Below are positions 1-8,264 of a stretch of DNA of 64,000 bases, piece by piece (positions within the stretch are counted from its first letter, which is position 1; the number at the start of each line of letters is the position of its first letter). The DNA is from Oceanobacillus saliphilus (lineage in GTDB: Bacteria; Bacillota; Bacilli; Bacillales; Amphibacillaceae), in NCBI RefSeq assembly GCF_023522835.1, contig NZ_JALCZU010000002.1, positions 1 to 64,000 of the forward strand, in the 5' to 3' direction. The translations under genes were made by a program, and so were the position numbers. A model generated the notes under the pieces. It ran no database searches. It was given only the letters and a program-made list of their open reading frames with translations, and was not told the DNA's origin.

Positions 1-175
1 TTCCGCGAGTTATCCCAATCTTACAGGCAGGTTGCCCACGTGTTACTCACCCGTCCGCCGCTCGTTCCACTTTTCTTCACTCCGAAGAGATTAGAAAAGC
101 TTCCCGCGCTCGACTTGCATGTATTAGGCACGCCGCCAGCGTTCGTCCTGAGCCAAGATCAAACTCTCCATAAAA
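1..175 (-). rRNA. 16S ribosomal RNA, 5' end only
   Basis: The reverse complement carries the universal 5' portion of bacterial 16S rRNA, including AGAGTTTGATC, GGCTCAGGACGAACGCTGG and the stretch GCCTAATACATGCAAGTCG. Only about the first 175 bases are here; the rest lies left of the window. The mature 5' end is estimated near 172-175 and is not exact. The gene is read leftward from two promoters at 323-427. Confidence 0.97.
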
Positions 176-322
176 GTGTTTGAATTAGCTTAGTCAGAAG
201 ACTAGCTTCTGTTTGTTACTTGTTTCGAAAGAAAACAGTGTTTTCTTTCTGACATACTGGTTGTTTTGTTCAGTTTTCAAAGAGCAAATTCGTTAGCCGT
301 TTATCAAATTGGCGACTTTATT
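176..322 (-). other. rRNA operon leader
   Basis: This transcribed leader lies between the downstream promoter and the 16S gene. It contains TTTGAAAACTGAACAAA, a sequence common in Bacillus rRNA leaders and spacers that includes antitermination-type signals, and a self-complementary stretch (GAAAGAAAAC with TTTTCTTTC, about 222-251) that may form an RNase III processing stem. An open frame crossing 266-538 on the plus strand is not coding. Apart from the promoters at 323-427 and the cysK terminator at 623-662, nothing else is seen in 176-713. Confidence 0.6.
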
Positions 323-352
323 AATATACCATATTTCGATATTGAATGTCAA
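323..352 (-). promoter_or_regulatory. rRNA promoter P2 (proximal)
   Basis: Read on the minus strand: -35 TTGACA at 347-352, an 18-base spacer, and -10 TATATT at 323-328. It fits sigma-A consensus and lies about 150 bases upstream of the 16S start, the usual place for the downstream member of tandem rrn promoters. Confidence 0.75.
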
Positions 353-398
353 CGAAAACTTTTAAGTAGATTCAACTTATTTTTTCGACAACTTTTAT

Positions 399-427
399 AT
401 CATATCAATTATCAATCTAAATGTCAA
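399..427 (-). promoter_or_regulatory. rRNA promoter P1 (distal)
   Basis: Minus strand: -35 TTGACA at 422-427, a 17-base spacer and -10 TATGAT at 399-404. Together with the second promoter 75 bases downstream it forms the tandem arrangement usual for Bacillaceae rRNA operons. Confidence 0.75.
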
Positions 428-622
428 CAACTTTTTTTAGCTGCTATTATTGTAGCAGCCCATATAGAACCACATACTATAATTAGCTCCCACGACAGCC
501 GCCTTTTTAAATGCAAGGTAACGTCTAGCGGGAATTAATATATTACTCTCTCACCACTAAAAAGTCAATGCAATTTCACTGGTAAATTATACTAATCTAA
601 GACCCCGCGTAAATACAACTAT

Positions 623-662
623 CAATAAAAGCCAGCACACATTACTAGGGATGTGTGCTGGC
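623..662 (-). terminator. Terminator of cysK
   Basis: A perfect 12-base stem (GCCAGCACACAT at 631-642 with ATGTGTGCTGGC at 651-662) is followed on the minus strand by TTTTATT. It lies just downstream of the cysK stop. Confidence 0.9.
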
Positions 663-713
663 CACTTCACGTCGAGTTATATCGCAATCAGGCTAACTCA
701 ACAACATTTTTTG

Positions 714-1637
714 TTATACTTCATCAAAAAGATTCATACTTAAATATCGCTCCCCAGTATCAGGAGCAATACAAACTACTTTCTTGCCTCGCCCAAGCTT
801 TTTAGCCACTTCAATCGCAGCATATACCACAGCAGCACCGGATGGACCCAAAAAAATCCCTTCCTCACGGGTAAGTTTCCTTAATAGACCAATTGCGTCC
901 TCATCACTGATCTGAATGATTTCATCATATACATCTGTATTCAATATGTCCGGCACGAATCCAGGACTGGTACCAACCAGTTTATGTTTGCCGGGTTTAC
1001 CTCCTGACAAAACAGGAGAACCCTTTGGCTCTACAACCGCCACATAAATTCCTGGAATTTTTTCTTTTAATGTTTCGCCAGTCCCTGTTACAGTACCACC
1101 AGTTCCAGCAGTACACACAAAAGCATCCAAGTTGCCATTCGTCTGTTCGATAATTTCCAAGGCAGTGGTAGTTCTATGGATATCAGGGTTTGCACTATTC
1201 TCAAATTGTTGCGGTATAAAACTTCCTGGAATTTCTTCTTGCAATTCCAGAGCCTTCTTTATGGAACCCGGCATTTTCTCTTCACTTGGTGTTAACACAA
1301 TTTCCGCACCATAAGCTTTCAGGATGTTTCTTCGCTCCATTGTGCTATTATCGGGCATCACTAAGATAGCTTTGTAACCTTTCGCCGCAGCTATCATAGC
1401 AAGACCAATACCAGTATTTCCACTCGTAGGTTCTATTATTGTGTCTCCAGGTTTTAGTAATCCTTCTTCCTCTGCTACCCGAATCATATTATACGCTGCA
1501 CGGTCTTTCACACTCTTACTTGGATTAAACATTTCCATTTTAATATATATGTCTGCTGCACCTTCAGGAACAACTTTATTTATTTTTACTAACGGTGTAT
1601 TACCGACAAGCTCGGTAATATCCTGCACTACTCTCAT
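714..1637 (-). CDS. cysK: Cysteine synthase A (O-acetylserine sulfhydrylase)
   Basis: PLP-dependent enzyme that makes L-cysteine from O-acetylserine and sulfide in the cytoplasm. The 307-residue product has the family length. The PLP lysine is in NPSKSVKDRAAYN (about Lys44), followed by the phosphate-binding TSGNTGIGLA (about 71-80) and the C-terminal GPSGAAV loop. The start at 1637 is chosen because MRVVQDITELVGNTPL is the usual N-terminus and AAGGTAGG precedes it; a longer frame would add seven unlikely residues. It follows the PH-domain gene closely and ends in a strong hairpin. A cystathionine-forming paralogue cannot be fully excluded by reading alone. Confidence 0.93.
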   Translation of the reverse strand: MRVVQDITELVGNTPLVKINKVVPEGAADIYIKMEMFNPSKSVKDRAAYNMIRVAEEEGLLKPGDTIIEPTSGNTGIGLAMIAAAKGYKAILVMPDNSTMERRNILKAYGAEIVLTPSEEKMPGSIKKALELQEEIPGSFIPQQFENSANPDIHRTTTALEIIEQTNGNLDAFVCTAGTGGTVTGTGETLKEKIPGIYVAVVEPKGSPVLSGGKPGKHKLVGTSPGFVPDILNTDVYDEIIQISDEDAIGLLRKLTREEGIFLGPSGAAVVYAAIEVAKKLGRGKKVVCIAPDTGERYLSMNLFDEV

Positions 1638-1654
1638 AAAGAACCTACCTTCCA

Positions 1655-2071
1655 TCATTTATTTGGATCCAGTCTCGTATCCAGCGATATTTCCGGATTG
1701 ATGTCTGTTAGCATATCCAGAAACTTCTGTTGATCTTCAGGAGAAATCGAGAAGACATCGTATCTTCCACATCTGATTTGAATGCGATCCATCGAAAGCG
1801 CGGGCGCAGTTAAAGGAGCTTTCGACTTAACGATAACTTCTATTTCCTTAATATGTACAGTTTGTCTTATCGGACCATAAAAAATCCTGATTTTATCTCC
1901 GTCTATTTTATAACCGGTCTTAAACCAAAACCAGAGTAAAAATAAACCCAAAAGTAACATAATGAACGCAGCTGTAAATTCACCTTTTACTAAAGGCGCG
2001 ATAACACCCAACAGAGGAATTACCCACACAATAACGGTTATCCATTTATCTTTCTTAGACGGGAAGTACAT
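1655..2071 (-). CDS. Small PH-domain membrane protein
   Basis: A 138-residue protein with two adjacent hydrophobic segments (about residues 10-28 and 33-51) followed by a cytosolic region resembling bacterial PH (bPH-type) domains (GYKIDGDKIRIFYGPIRQTVHI onward). Such YdjI/YyaB-like proteins are common in Bacillaceae and their function is unknown. It lies upstream of cysK in the same direction with about 17 bases between them, so co-transcription is likely, although a role in sulfur metabolism cannot be claimed. Identification of the PH fold rests on pattern recognition. Confidence 0.7.
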   Translation of the reverse strand: MYFPSKKDKWITVIVWVIPLLGVIAPLVKGEFTAAFIMLLLGLFLLWFWFKTGYKIDGDKIRIFYGPIRQTVHIKEIEVIVKSKAPLTAPALSMDRIQIRCGRYDVFSISPEDQQKFLDMLTDINPEISLDTRLDPNK

Positions 2072-2178
2072 TTATTCTCCTCCTGTATAGCAATGAATAA
2101 TTCCTTTTCCTATAAAAATCATTATAGACATTTCTCCCTGTCTTTACCAAGATTTTAAGTCTCCCTTCCATAAGAAGG

Positions 2179-3027
2179 TTACATTAATAGGTCGATTTTC
2201 TTTTGCAGCCCTTCTATATAAGATGTACTCAAAAACTTCTTTGCACCTGTTAAGATTTCACCGGCATATATAACCGTTGGCTTTGTTTCATCACTTTTGG
2301 TCACTCCCATAAACGTCAGCGCGTCTATGACTTTGCCCTCATTGGTACTTACAGAAACAATCAACGGACGATAGGCCTGTACATAAACCCCTTCTCGTTC
2401 ATACAAGTAATCAACAGCCTCCATAGGAACCCGGTAGATTACACCTTCTACATGTTCATCCGAAGATACAATAATATCTGCCTTTCCACCATCCTTTGTA
2501 CTCCTGCTGAAACGGAAACCATATTCGGCTAATTTTCCGCTACCTATATTATTACAAAAATAATGATCTACCTTAGCAAGTTTAAATCTCCTATTGTCCA
2601 TACATGATCCATAAGCAAAATAGTAGATTTCACCTTGTCGCAAATACCGATAAACTTTCCAATCCCCAAACGGAATCACATCTGTCGACCCATCCTGAGA
2701 TTTGCCTGCAACATAAGTGAACGCTTCCATTACAGAACCTGAATCATCAAAAACAGTTACCCTTTTTCTTTCATACAGATTGTCTGAAGCCTCCCCGCGA
2801 TATCCTTCCAATCGATCGATTGCAGCTAATTGTCGATCAGTAACTTCAAACAGTTCGCCACAAACCTTTTCTGTATTGCTTTCTTTCATTACTGGATAAC
2901 CTTTGTTTGTATCGAATAACTCCCCGTATATCCACGCTTGACCTCGCAAACACTTGGCGCCTTCCAAATACTTATGATTCCCTTCATTCGTTCGCAATGT
3001 TCCATATACAAATACCCTGTTCAACAT
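2179..3027 (-). CDS. Two-domain gamma-glutamylcyclotransferase-like protein
   Basis: Family enzymes with this fold (GGCT/AIG2) act on gamma-glutamyl amines or peptides, releasing 5-oxoproline. The 282-residue product has two copies of the fold: an N-terminal unit beginning with the signature VFVYGTLRTNEGNH (residues 3-16) and a second beginning with YYFAYGSCMDNRRF near residue 135. The start at 3027 is chosen because GGGGAGG precedes it; the open frame extends 13 codons further without a ribosome site. No partner genes are adjacent, so the substrate is unknown. Confidence 0.75.
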   Translation of the reverse strand: MLNRVFVYGTLRTNEGNHKYLEGAKCLRGQAWIYGELFDTNKGYPVMKESNTEKVCGELFEVTDRQLAAIDRLEGYRGEASDNLYERKRVTVFDDSGSVMEAFTYVAGKSQDGSTDVIPFGDWKVYRYLRQGEIYYFAYGSCMDNRRFKLAKVDHYFCNNIGSGKLAEYGFRFSRSTKDGGKADIIVSSDEHVEGVIYRVPMEAVDYLYEREGVYVQAYRPLIVSVSTNEGKVIDALTFMGVTKSDETKPTVIYAGEILTGAKKFLSTSYIEGLQKKIDLLM

Positions 3028-3195
3028 CCACGCCTCCCCTAATTTAAGAATACCGTTCGTTCTCAATAAAATATATACCTATACAAAAATTATACATTTG
3101 CTTTTCGGACGTTGCAAACTCGCAATTTTCCAATTGCCAATTATACCCGTATATGTATATACCCACACCCCCTATACAAAAGTACTAAACGCAGT

Positions 3196-3230
3196 AAAAA
3201 TTCCCTGTAGATGATTTACAGGGAATTTTT
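3196..3230 (-). terminator. Terminator downstream of ypcP
   Basis: Near-perfect hairpin (AAAAATTCCCTGTA with TACAGGGAATTTTT) ten bases past the ypcP stop, with T-rich ends on both strands. Confidence 0.85.
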
Positions 3231-3239
3231 ATATGGTAA

Positions 3240-4103
3240 CTATATTAATTTAGCCAAATTTTTAAATTCCAATTCCTCAAATTTCGAAGTGACAGTTGCT
3301 TTGTCATATTTCCATAGTGCTTGATCTAGCTCACAACTGACCGGCACATCACATTTAATTCGAGCTAGAGACCTTGATAGATGCAGCATATCCAAATTAT
3401 TGCTGATTTTCGTTTGAACACCTTTTGGCAAATGATCGATATTATCCAAAAGATTATCAATGGTTTCATATTCCTGCAGGAGTTTTAGTGCTGTCTTCTC
3501 TCCTATCCCTTTAACTCCAGGATAGTTATCGGAAGAGTCTCCCATCAGACCTTTTAAGTCTATCACCTGTGTTGGATATATCCCTTTCTTTTCATAAAAG
3601 TTATCATGATCGAACACTTCGTAATTACCTTGACCTTTTCTCATGATGGCAACACGTATTTTCTCATCAACCAGTTGTAATATATCCTGATCTCCAGTAA
3701 GTATCGTGACATCATTCTCTTCACGATAGCTATTAGCGAGCGTCCCGATACAATCATCAGCCTCGAAATTTTCCAAACCGATATTAGGCATGTTAAATGC
3801 TTCCACTACTTCTTTTATTAAATCAAATTGAGGAACCAGTTCCACTGGCGGAGCATCCCTGTTTGCTTTGTAGCCCGCGTACATCTGTGTACGGAAAGTT
3901 TTGCTCCCCATATCCCAGCAACATACTACATGGGTCGGTTCAAAAGTATCGACTGCATCCAGGAAGTATCTCATAAATTGATAGACACCGTTTGTTGGTA
4001 TCCCTTTGCTTGTGATCATAAAATTACCTCGAAAAGATGTTGCAAAGAAACCTCGGAACAATAATGCCATTCCATCTACCAATAGTACATTATTTTTCTT
4101 CAT
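3240..4103 (-). CDS. ypcP: 5'-3' exonuclease (FEN/PolA exonuclease domain type)
   Basis: A stand-alone 287-residue version of the 5' nuclease domain of DNA polymerase I, able in relatives to remove RNA primers and flaps. The N-terminal VDGMALLFRGFF holds the first metal-binding aspartate, NFEADDCIGTLA and TGDQDILQLV further acidic residues, and DLKGLMGDSSDNYPGVKGIGEKTA (about 180-205) the metal site plus helix-hairpin-helix DNA-binding motif. The ATG directly follows the TAA of dynA (TAAATG), so the two are co-transcribed, as in B. subtilis. Confidence 0.92.
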   Translation of the reverse strand: MKKNNVLLVDGMALLFRGFFATSFRGNFMITSKGIPTNGVYQFMRYFLDAVDTFEPTHVVCCWDMGSKTFRTQMYAGYKANRDAPPVELVPQFDLIKEVVEAFNMPNIGLENFEADDCIGTLANSYREENDVTILTGDQDILQLVDEKIRVAIMRKGQGNYEVFDHDNFYEKKGIYPTQVIDLKGLMGDSSDNYPGVKGIGEKTALKLLQEYETIDNLLDNIDHLPKGVQTKISNNLDMLHLSRSLARIKCDVPVSCELDQALWKYDKATVTSKFEELEFKNLAKLI

Positions 4104-7100
4104 TTAATACACTTCCTCTATATCATACTGCTTTATAATGTCACCTAACTGTTCCTGCTTTTGCATCAACAAGGATAGATCGACCGTCGAAACGAGAACC
4201 TCTAGATAATTATTCATTTGCAAGTCAATATTTTGTTCGACTTGCTTTATTAGTTGATCAACATGCTCATCCCATTGTTCCATATATGCATGTAACATAA
4301 TTGACTTGTTGACGTGAACATACTGTTTAGCATAAGTTTCTATTATAGCATACATCTCTTCTTTCATAAATTCCTTTTCATTTTTCTCAAAAAATGCTTT
4401 TGTTCCTTTATATTTAGAAAGAATCCGGTCAAATTCGTTCAAATCGGCTGAATCCAATCCTTGCCTATAATCAGGGGTTTCCATTTTAACTGGATCCATT
4501 TCAGGCATTTCGAATAACTGATCTGTTTTTGTACTTTTTTCAGCCAGAATTTGATGCACCTCTTTGAGCTGAGATTGAATAGACGCTTCGACCCTTAATG
4601 AAACAGCCTGCAGTTCCTGATGCAGCTCATAGCCAATGTATTCTAAAAGGTTGTCCAAGCTAGTTCTAAGTTGCATATGTCCTTTCCTTCCCGGCTCTGT
4701 GATTGTTGTCGGGTTGAACATTTCCTTGAACATATCATGATAGCGGATAGATAATCTTTCCATGACATAGAATAACTGTTTTTCGACTTTCTGGATGATT
4801 TGCTCTTTATGTCCATCGGTTGAAATCGTGTTGATTTCCTGAGATAGTCTTTCTATTTTTGCCGAAAGATCCTGTTTCCTATGTTGTTTTTCATCATTAT
4901 CCATTGTCATTGATTGAATGTAGTTATCTACTGCATGACGGGTCCTTTTCATATCCCATATGGCTGAGTCTATTGTCAATGCAGCCAGGTCATGATGAAT
5001 AAACTGGTAAAAATCAGACTCCAATCGATGCATTTGGCTGTTGATAGGCTTTTTCTGTATTTTTTCTGCTAATGAAGATTTACTTGATACTGGATAAAGC
5101 CTTGGAAGTCGTATCCCTAATTGCTGTAATTGTTCCTGTACATAATCAGTTACTAACTTCAATTCAGCTTCGTCCTGAGCCAAATCTGCTGCATTCACAA
5201 TAAAAAACATTTTATCCAGTTGAAATGCTTCCTTGACACGACCAAGCTGCATCAGAAAATCTTTATCGGCACGGGATAATGCATGGTTGTAATAGGTGAC
5301 ATACAAAATTGCATCTGCATGTTTAATGTAATCAAATGCAACATTTGTATGTCTTGCATTAACTGAATCCGCACCAGGGGTATCCACGAGCGTAATACCT
5401 TGCCTTGTCAATTCGGAGTCATAATAAAGATCAATGGATTCAAAATAGCATGCTTTCTTTTCATCCGTCACATAGTTTTCAAATTCTTCTAACGTTATTG
5501 TAATTCGATTACCTATGTAACGCTTCATTTCCCCATAACCTGCAATCATTGCGTGTAAATAAGACTGGAACATTTTATTTAGCTTGTCATGCTTATCAAT
5601 TCGATTGGATTGTAACCATTCCATCATTTCGTTAAAAGTAATTGCTTTTGGCTCCAGTTTCTTTGTAATCATCCGTAAATCATTAAATAACGACGCTTCG
5701 CTCTTTAATGTTACGACAACTGATCCATGCCTGTTTTCTTCGTCGACTGGGCGAATACGGTTAACCGTTGCCGTTGTTGGATTTGGGGAAACCGGCAATA
5801 CTTTCTCTCCCATTAATGCATTGGCAAAAGAGGATTTACCTGCACTGAAGGCTCCAAATAAGGCAATCGTATAGGAACGGTTCTTTAAGCGATATTCTTT
5901 TTGTTTTAAATCGTTTAGCAAAGATTCAAATCCTGGTAACTCTTTAATCAGATTTATCGTTAAATCAATGCTTTTCAATACACTATTAGCTGATGATGTT
6001 TGGTTAGAACGTTTAAGCTCAGGCTGTTTGGTTATTTGCTCTTGCTGTTTTGAAAAAACAGTGTGTTCCAATGGCTTGCTTTCCAGCCTTACCGGCCTCG
6101 GCTTGTTTTTCAGTTCGTTCCTTATAAGCTCCAATAAGGACGCGTCAACTTTCGGGTCGATTAATTGGCTATCCAACTGTTCATAAGCTTGTTTCTCTTC
6201 ATCCTCTATCCTAATTAGTTCCTTCTCTACATCTCTTTCTTTTTTTAATTCAGCAACTCTATGAAGGTATTTATCTTTATCCGCTTTATTTCTTTTCTTT
6301 ATCGATTCCTTAACTAAATTTAAAATTGTTCTTGCATTCTGCTTGAATTTACTTTTTACATCTGCCGAAACATCGTTTGTATAATTCAAAACGTAATCAC
6401 CATTCATTTTTGCACCTGGTTTAATCAGCTTCTCTACATGCTCTAGGTCATAGGTGATTTGCAATTCATTTACCTTGCTTTGAAGGGCTGAATCATTTAC
6501 AACATACTTTTTTAAAAGGATATTCAATTTATCACGTAGCTTCCATTGAATGGATGCATGTATGTTTTCCGTTAAGGCAGAAAGAAAATCGTATGCCCTT
6601 GTATTTTTTTCTTCCATCGTTTTTTTCCTGGAAGCAAACAGCCCTATCTTAAAATCTGGTTGCTGGGATTCCAGGTAAAGTTTAGCTTTATCTCTAAGAC
6701 TGGCCGGCATTAAATAAGCATTATTAAGGGTTTGCTGCAATTCCCCCATGTAATCATTTTCAAATTGGATTGGTTCATTTTCCAAACGTGAAACTAACTT
6801 TTTTGTCATTTCCAATTCACTAGGGTCTGAGAAAGTAATTTGTCCTTGATCATGGAACAAATCACGCTTCATCGTCTCATATGTGTTTTGAAGAAAATAC
6901 TTATGATCTTCCATAACTTGGTTGACTGACTCGACGGTATTGAAAAACTGTTCACGATTTCCCATGATGACAGACAATTTTTGCTTGATTTTGTCAATTT
7001 GATTATGAGCTGCGGATGCATCCACCAAAGAACTATAGTAGATATCTTCCGGCTTTAAATCCCATTGATCAAACGTTTGTTTAATATTGTTTTGAAAAGC

Positions 7101-7742
7101 TTCGAAAGTTAGCTCTCGCTCATCATGCTTATCAATTTGATTAATTACGACATAATAGGGGAGCCTTTTTTCCTGAATGGATTTTAAAAACTGCAGATTA
7201 ACTTCGGATTGTACATGGTTATAATCCATTATATAAAGCAGTACATCTGCAAGGTGTAACGATGCTTCCGTCATAATCCGATCCGCATCATCCGCCGCAT
7301 CAATTCCAGGAGTATCGATAATTGCACATCCTACAGGAATAATTTGTTCCCCTGTGCTGATTTCAATCTTTTTAATCGCTTCTTTATCTTTGGAGTATTC
7401 CTTAATCATATCGATATCGTAGGGTTCCTTATATTCTACCGGCTGTTCACTCGTAAAATACACCCGTGCAACACCTTCACCGGAATTTATTTTCACGACA
7501 TTTGCACTTGTAGGTATGGGGCTTTTCGGTAAAATTTCTTTGCCCAATAATGTGTTGATCATCGAGGATTTACCGGCAGAAAAATGTCCGGCAAAACTAA
7601 TGATTAATTCCTGCTTCTCCATCTTTTCAAATATATCCACAATCTTAACGGCGTTTGCCCTGTCGCCATTATCTTTTATTTGCCTATAAATCGCGGCAAG
7701 ATGGTCTGAATGAACAGTTTGCATCCTTTCCTGTACGATCAT
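4104..7742 (-). CDS. dynA: Bacterial dynamin with two fused GTPase units
   Basis: At 1212 residues this matches B. subtilis DynA (YpbR), which tethers and fuses membranes and contributes to membrane-stress and phage tolerance. Two complete dynamin heads are visible: P-loop GHFSAGKSS (about 52-60) with DTPGID and NQIDKHD, and GAFSAGKSS (about 630) with DTPGADS (about 787) and NAADLAQD. Each is followed by long charged helical stretches typical of dynamin stalks, with hydrophobic paddle-like patches. The start at 7742 is chosen for the AAAGGAA upstream; an in-frame ATG seven codons earlier lacks one. It leads the dynA-ypcP transcription unit. Confidence 0.94.
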   Translation of the reverse strand: MIVQERMQTVHSDHLAAIYRQIKDNGDRANAVKIVDIFEKMEKQELIISFAGHFSAGKSSMINTLLGKEILPKSPIPTSANVVKINSGEGVARVYFTSEQPVEYKEPYDIDMIKEYSKDKEAIKKIEISTGEQIIPVGCAIIDTPGIDAADDADRIMTEASLHLADVLLYIMDYNHVQSEVNLQFLKSIQEKRLPYYVVINQIDKHDERELTFEAFQNNIKQTFDQWDLKPEDIYYSSLVDASAAHNQIDKIKQKLSVIMGNREQFFNTVESVNQVMEDHKYFLQNTYETMKRDLFHDQGQITFSDPSELEMTKKLVSRLENEPIQFENDYMGELQQTLNNAYLMPASLRDKAKLYLESQQPDFKIGLFASRKKTMEEKNTRAYDFLSALTENIHASIQWKLRDKLNILLKKYVVNDSALQSKVNELQITYDLEHVEKLIKPGAKMNGDYVLNYTNDVSADVKSKFKQNARTILNLVKESIKKRNKADKDKYLHRVAELKKERDVEKELIRIEDEEKQAYEQLDSQLIDPKVDASLLELIRNELKNKPRPVRLESKPLEHTVFSKQQEQITKQPELKRSNQTSSANSVLKSIDLTINLIKELPGFESLLNDLKQKEYRLKNRSYTIALFGAFSAGKSSFANALMGEKVLPVSPNPTTATVNRIRPVDEENRHGSVVVTLKSEASLFNDLRMITKKLEPKAITFNEMMEWLQSNRIDKHDKLNKMFQSYLHAMIAGYGEMKRYIGNRITITLEEFENYVTDEKKACYFESIDLYYDSELTRQGITLVDTPGADSVNARHTNVAFDYIKHADAILYVTYYNHALSRADKDFLMQLGRVKEAFQLDKMFFIVNAADLAQDEAELKLVTDYVQEQLQQLGIRLPRLYPVSSKSSLAEKIQKKPINSQMHRLESDFYQFIHHDLAALTIDSAIWDMKRTRHAVDNYIQSMTMDNDEKQHRKQDLSAKIERLSQEINTISTDGHKEQIIQKVEKQLFYVMERLSIRYHDMFKEMFNPTTITEPGRKGHMQLRTSLDNLLEYIGYELHQELQAVSLRVEASIQSQLKEVHQILAEKSTKTDQLFEMPEMDPVKMETPDYRQGLDSADLNEFDRILSKYKGTKAFFEKNEKEFMKEEMYAIIETYAKQYVHVNKSIMLHAYMEQWDEHVDQLIKQVEQNIDLQMNNYLEVLVSTVDLSLLMQKQEQLGDIIKQYDIEEVY

Positions 7743-7818
7743 GATATTCAGTTCCTTTCCCACATCCCAATTTTAAATCTATTATACGGAAATAAAGTGT
7801 TGTTTTCCACCTATTTTG

Positions 7819-7906
7819 GCAAGTAGGAAAGTATAAAACTTTCTTACTTGCATAAGTGCAACTAAGGCTGTCACCGAAAAGGCTTGGTGACAACCAAGTT
7901 TTCTAA
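7819..7906 (+). repeat. Dispersed structured repeat, family II, copy 1
   Basis: Two hairpins in a row: GCAAGTAGGAAAGT (7819-7832) pairs with ACTTTCTTACTTGC (7838-7851) with one G-T pair, then GTCACC pairs with GGTGAC around 7870-7890. The core AACTAAGGCTGTCAC plus flank recurs on the opposite strand at 41489-41558. It lies between the dynA promoter region and the yng operon end. Function is unknown. Confidence 0.55.
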
Positions 7907-7985
7907 AAACGATTTCAGACAAGTCATAATGAAAAGATAATGAATACGGCTATTAGTTTACATAATATAATTATAGTAAATTAAA

Positions 7986-8015
7986 TAGAATGGCAATCGA
8001 GAATCTGCCATTCTA
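7986..8015 (-). terminator. Possible terminator of the yng operon
   Basis: Perfect 10-base stem TAGAATGGCA (7986-7995) with TGCCATTCTA (8006-8015), followed on the minus strand by a modest T-rich tract. It lies about 250 bases past the yngE stop, beyond the dispersed repeat. The U-tract is weak, so confidence is moderate. Confidence 0.5.
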
Positions 8016-8071
8016 TCGGTCTTGTCTAGGAAATTATAGATTTTTTCGGTTGTGGATAATTTTATTATCGG

Positions 8072-8264
8072 AACGGCTACGTCTAGCGCAAGCGGACCAG
8101 GGACTATCAGACTTCCCATACCTCATGACACGATAAGTCAACATCGGTTCGTCCCTCACCGTGTTTCCTTTATCTCCTGCGTAGGAATGTTCAACAAGTT
8201 GAACCACCCCAAAGTACGGGGCGCAGTCTGTACGTCCCTAAACGGGCGCCCCGCGCTTTTGTTC
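8072..8264 (+). repeat. Dispersed repeat family I, copy A (long form)
   Basis: About 190 bases closely matching 57248-57438 (same strand) and 28929-29086 (opposite strand, shorter). Shared landmarks are CAGGGACTA, ACGATAAGTCAACATCGG, CCGTGTTTCCTTTATCTCCT and GCGCTTTTGTTC. This copy holds an internal module (about 8181-8225) with GTTCAACAAGTTGAAC and a CCCC/GGGG hairpin that copy C lacks. Its edge meets the yngE stop codon exactly. Confidence 0.85.

Noticed and set aside
266-538. 90-codon plus-strand open frame near the rRNA gene
   Set aside because: It runs through the rRNA leader and both rRNA promoters on the opposite strand and has no protein-like pattern.
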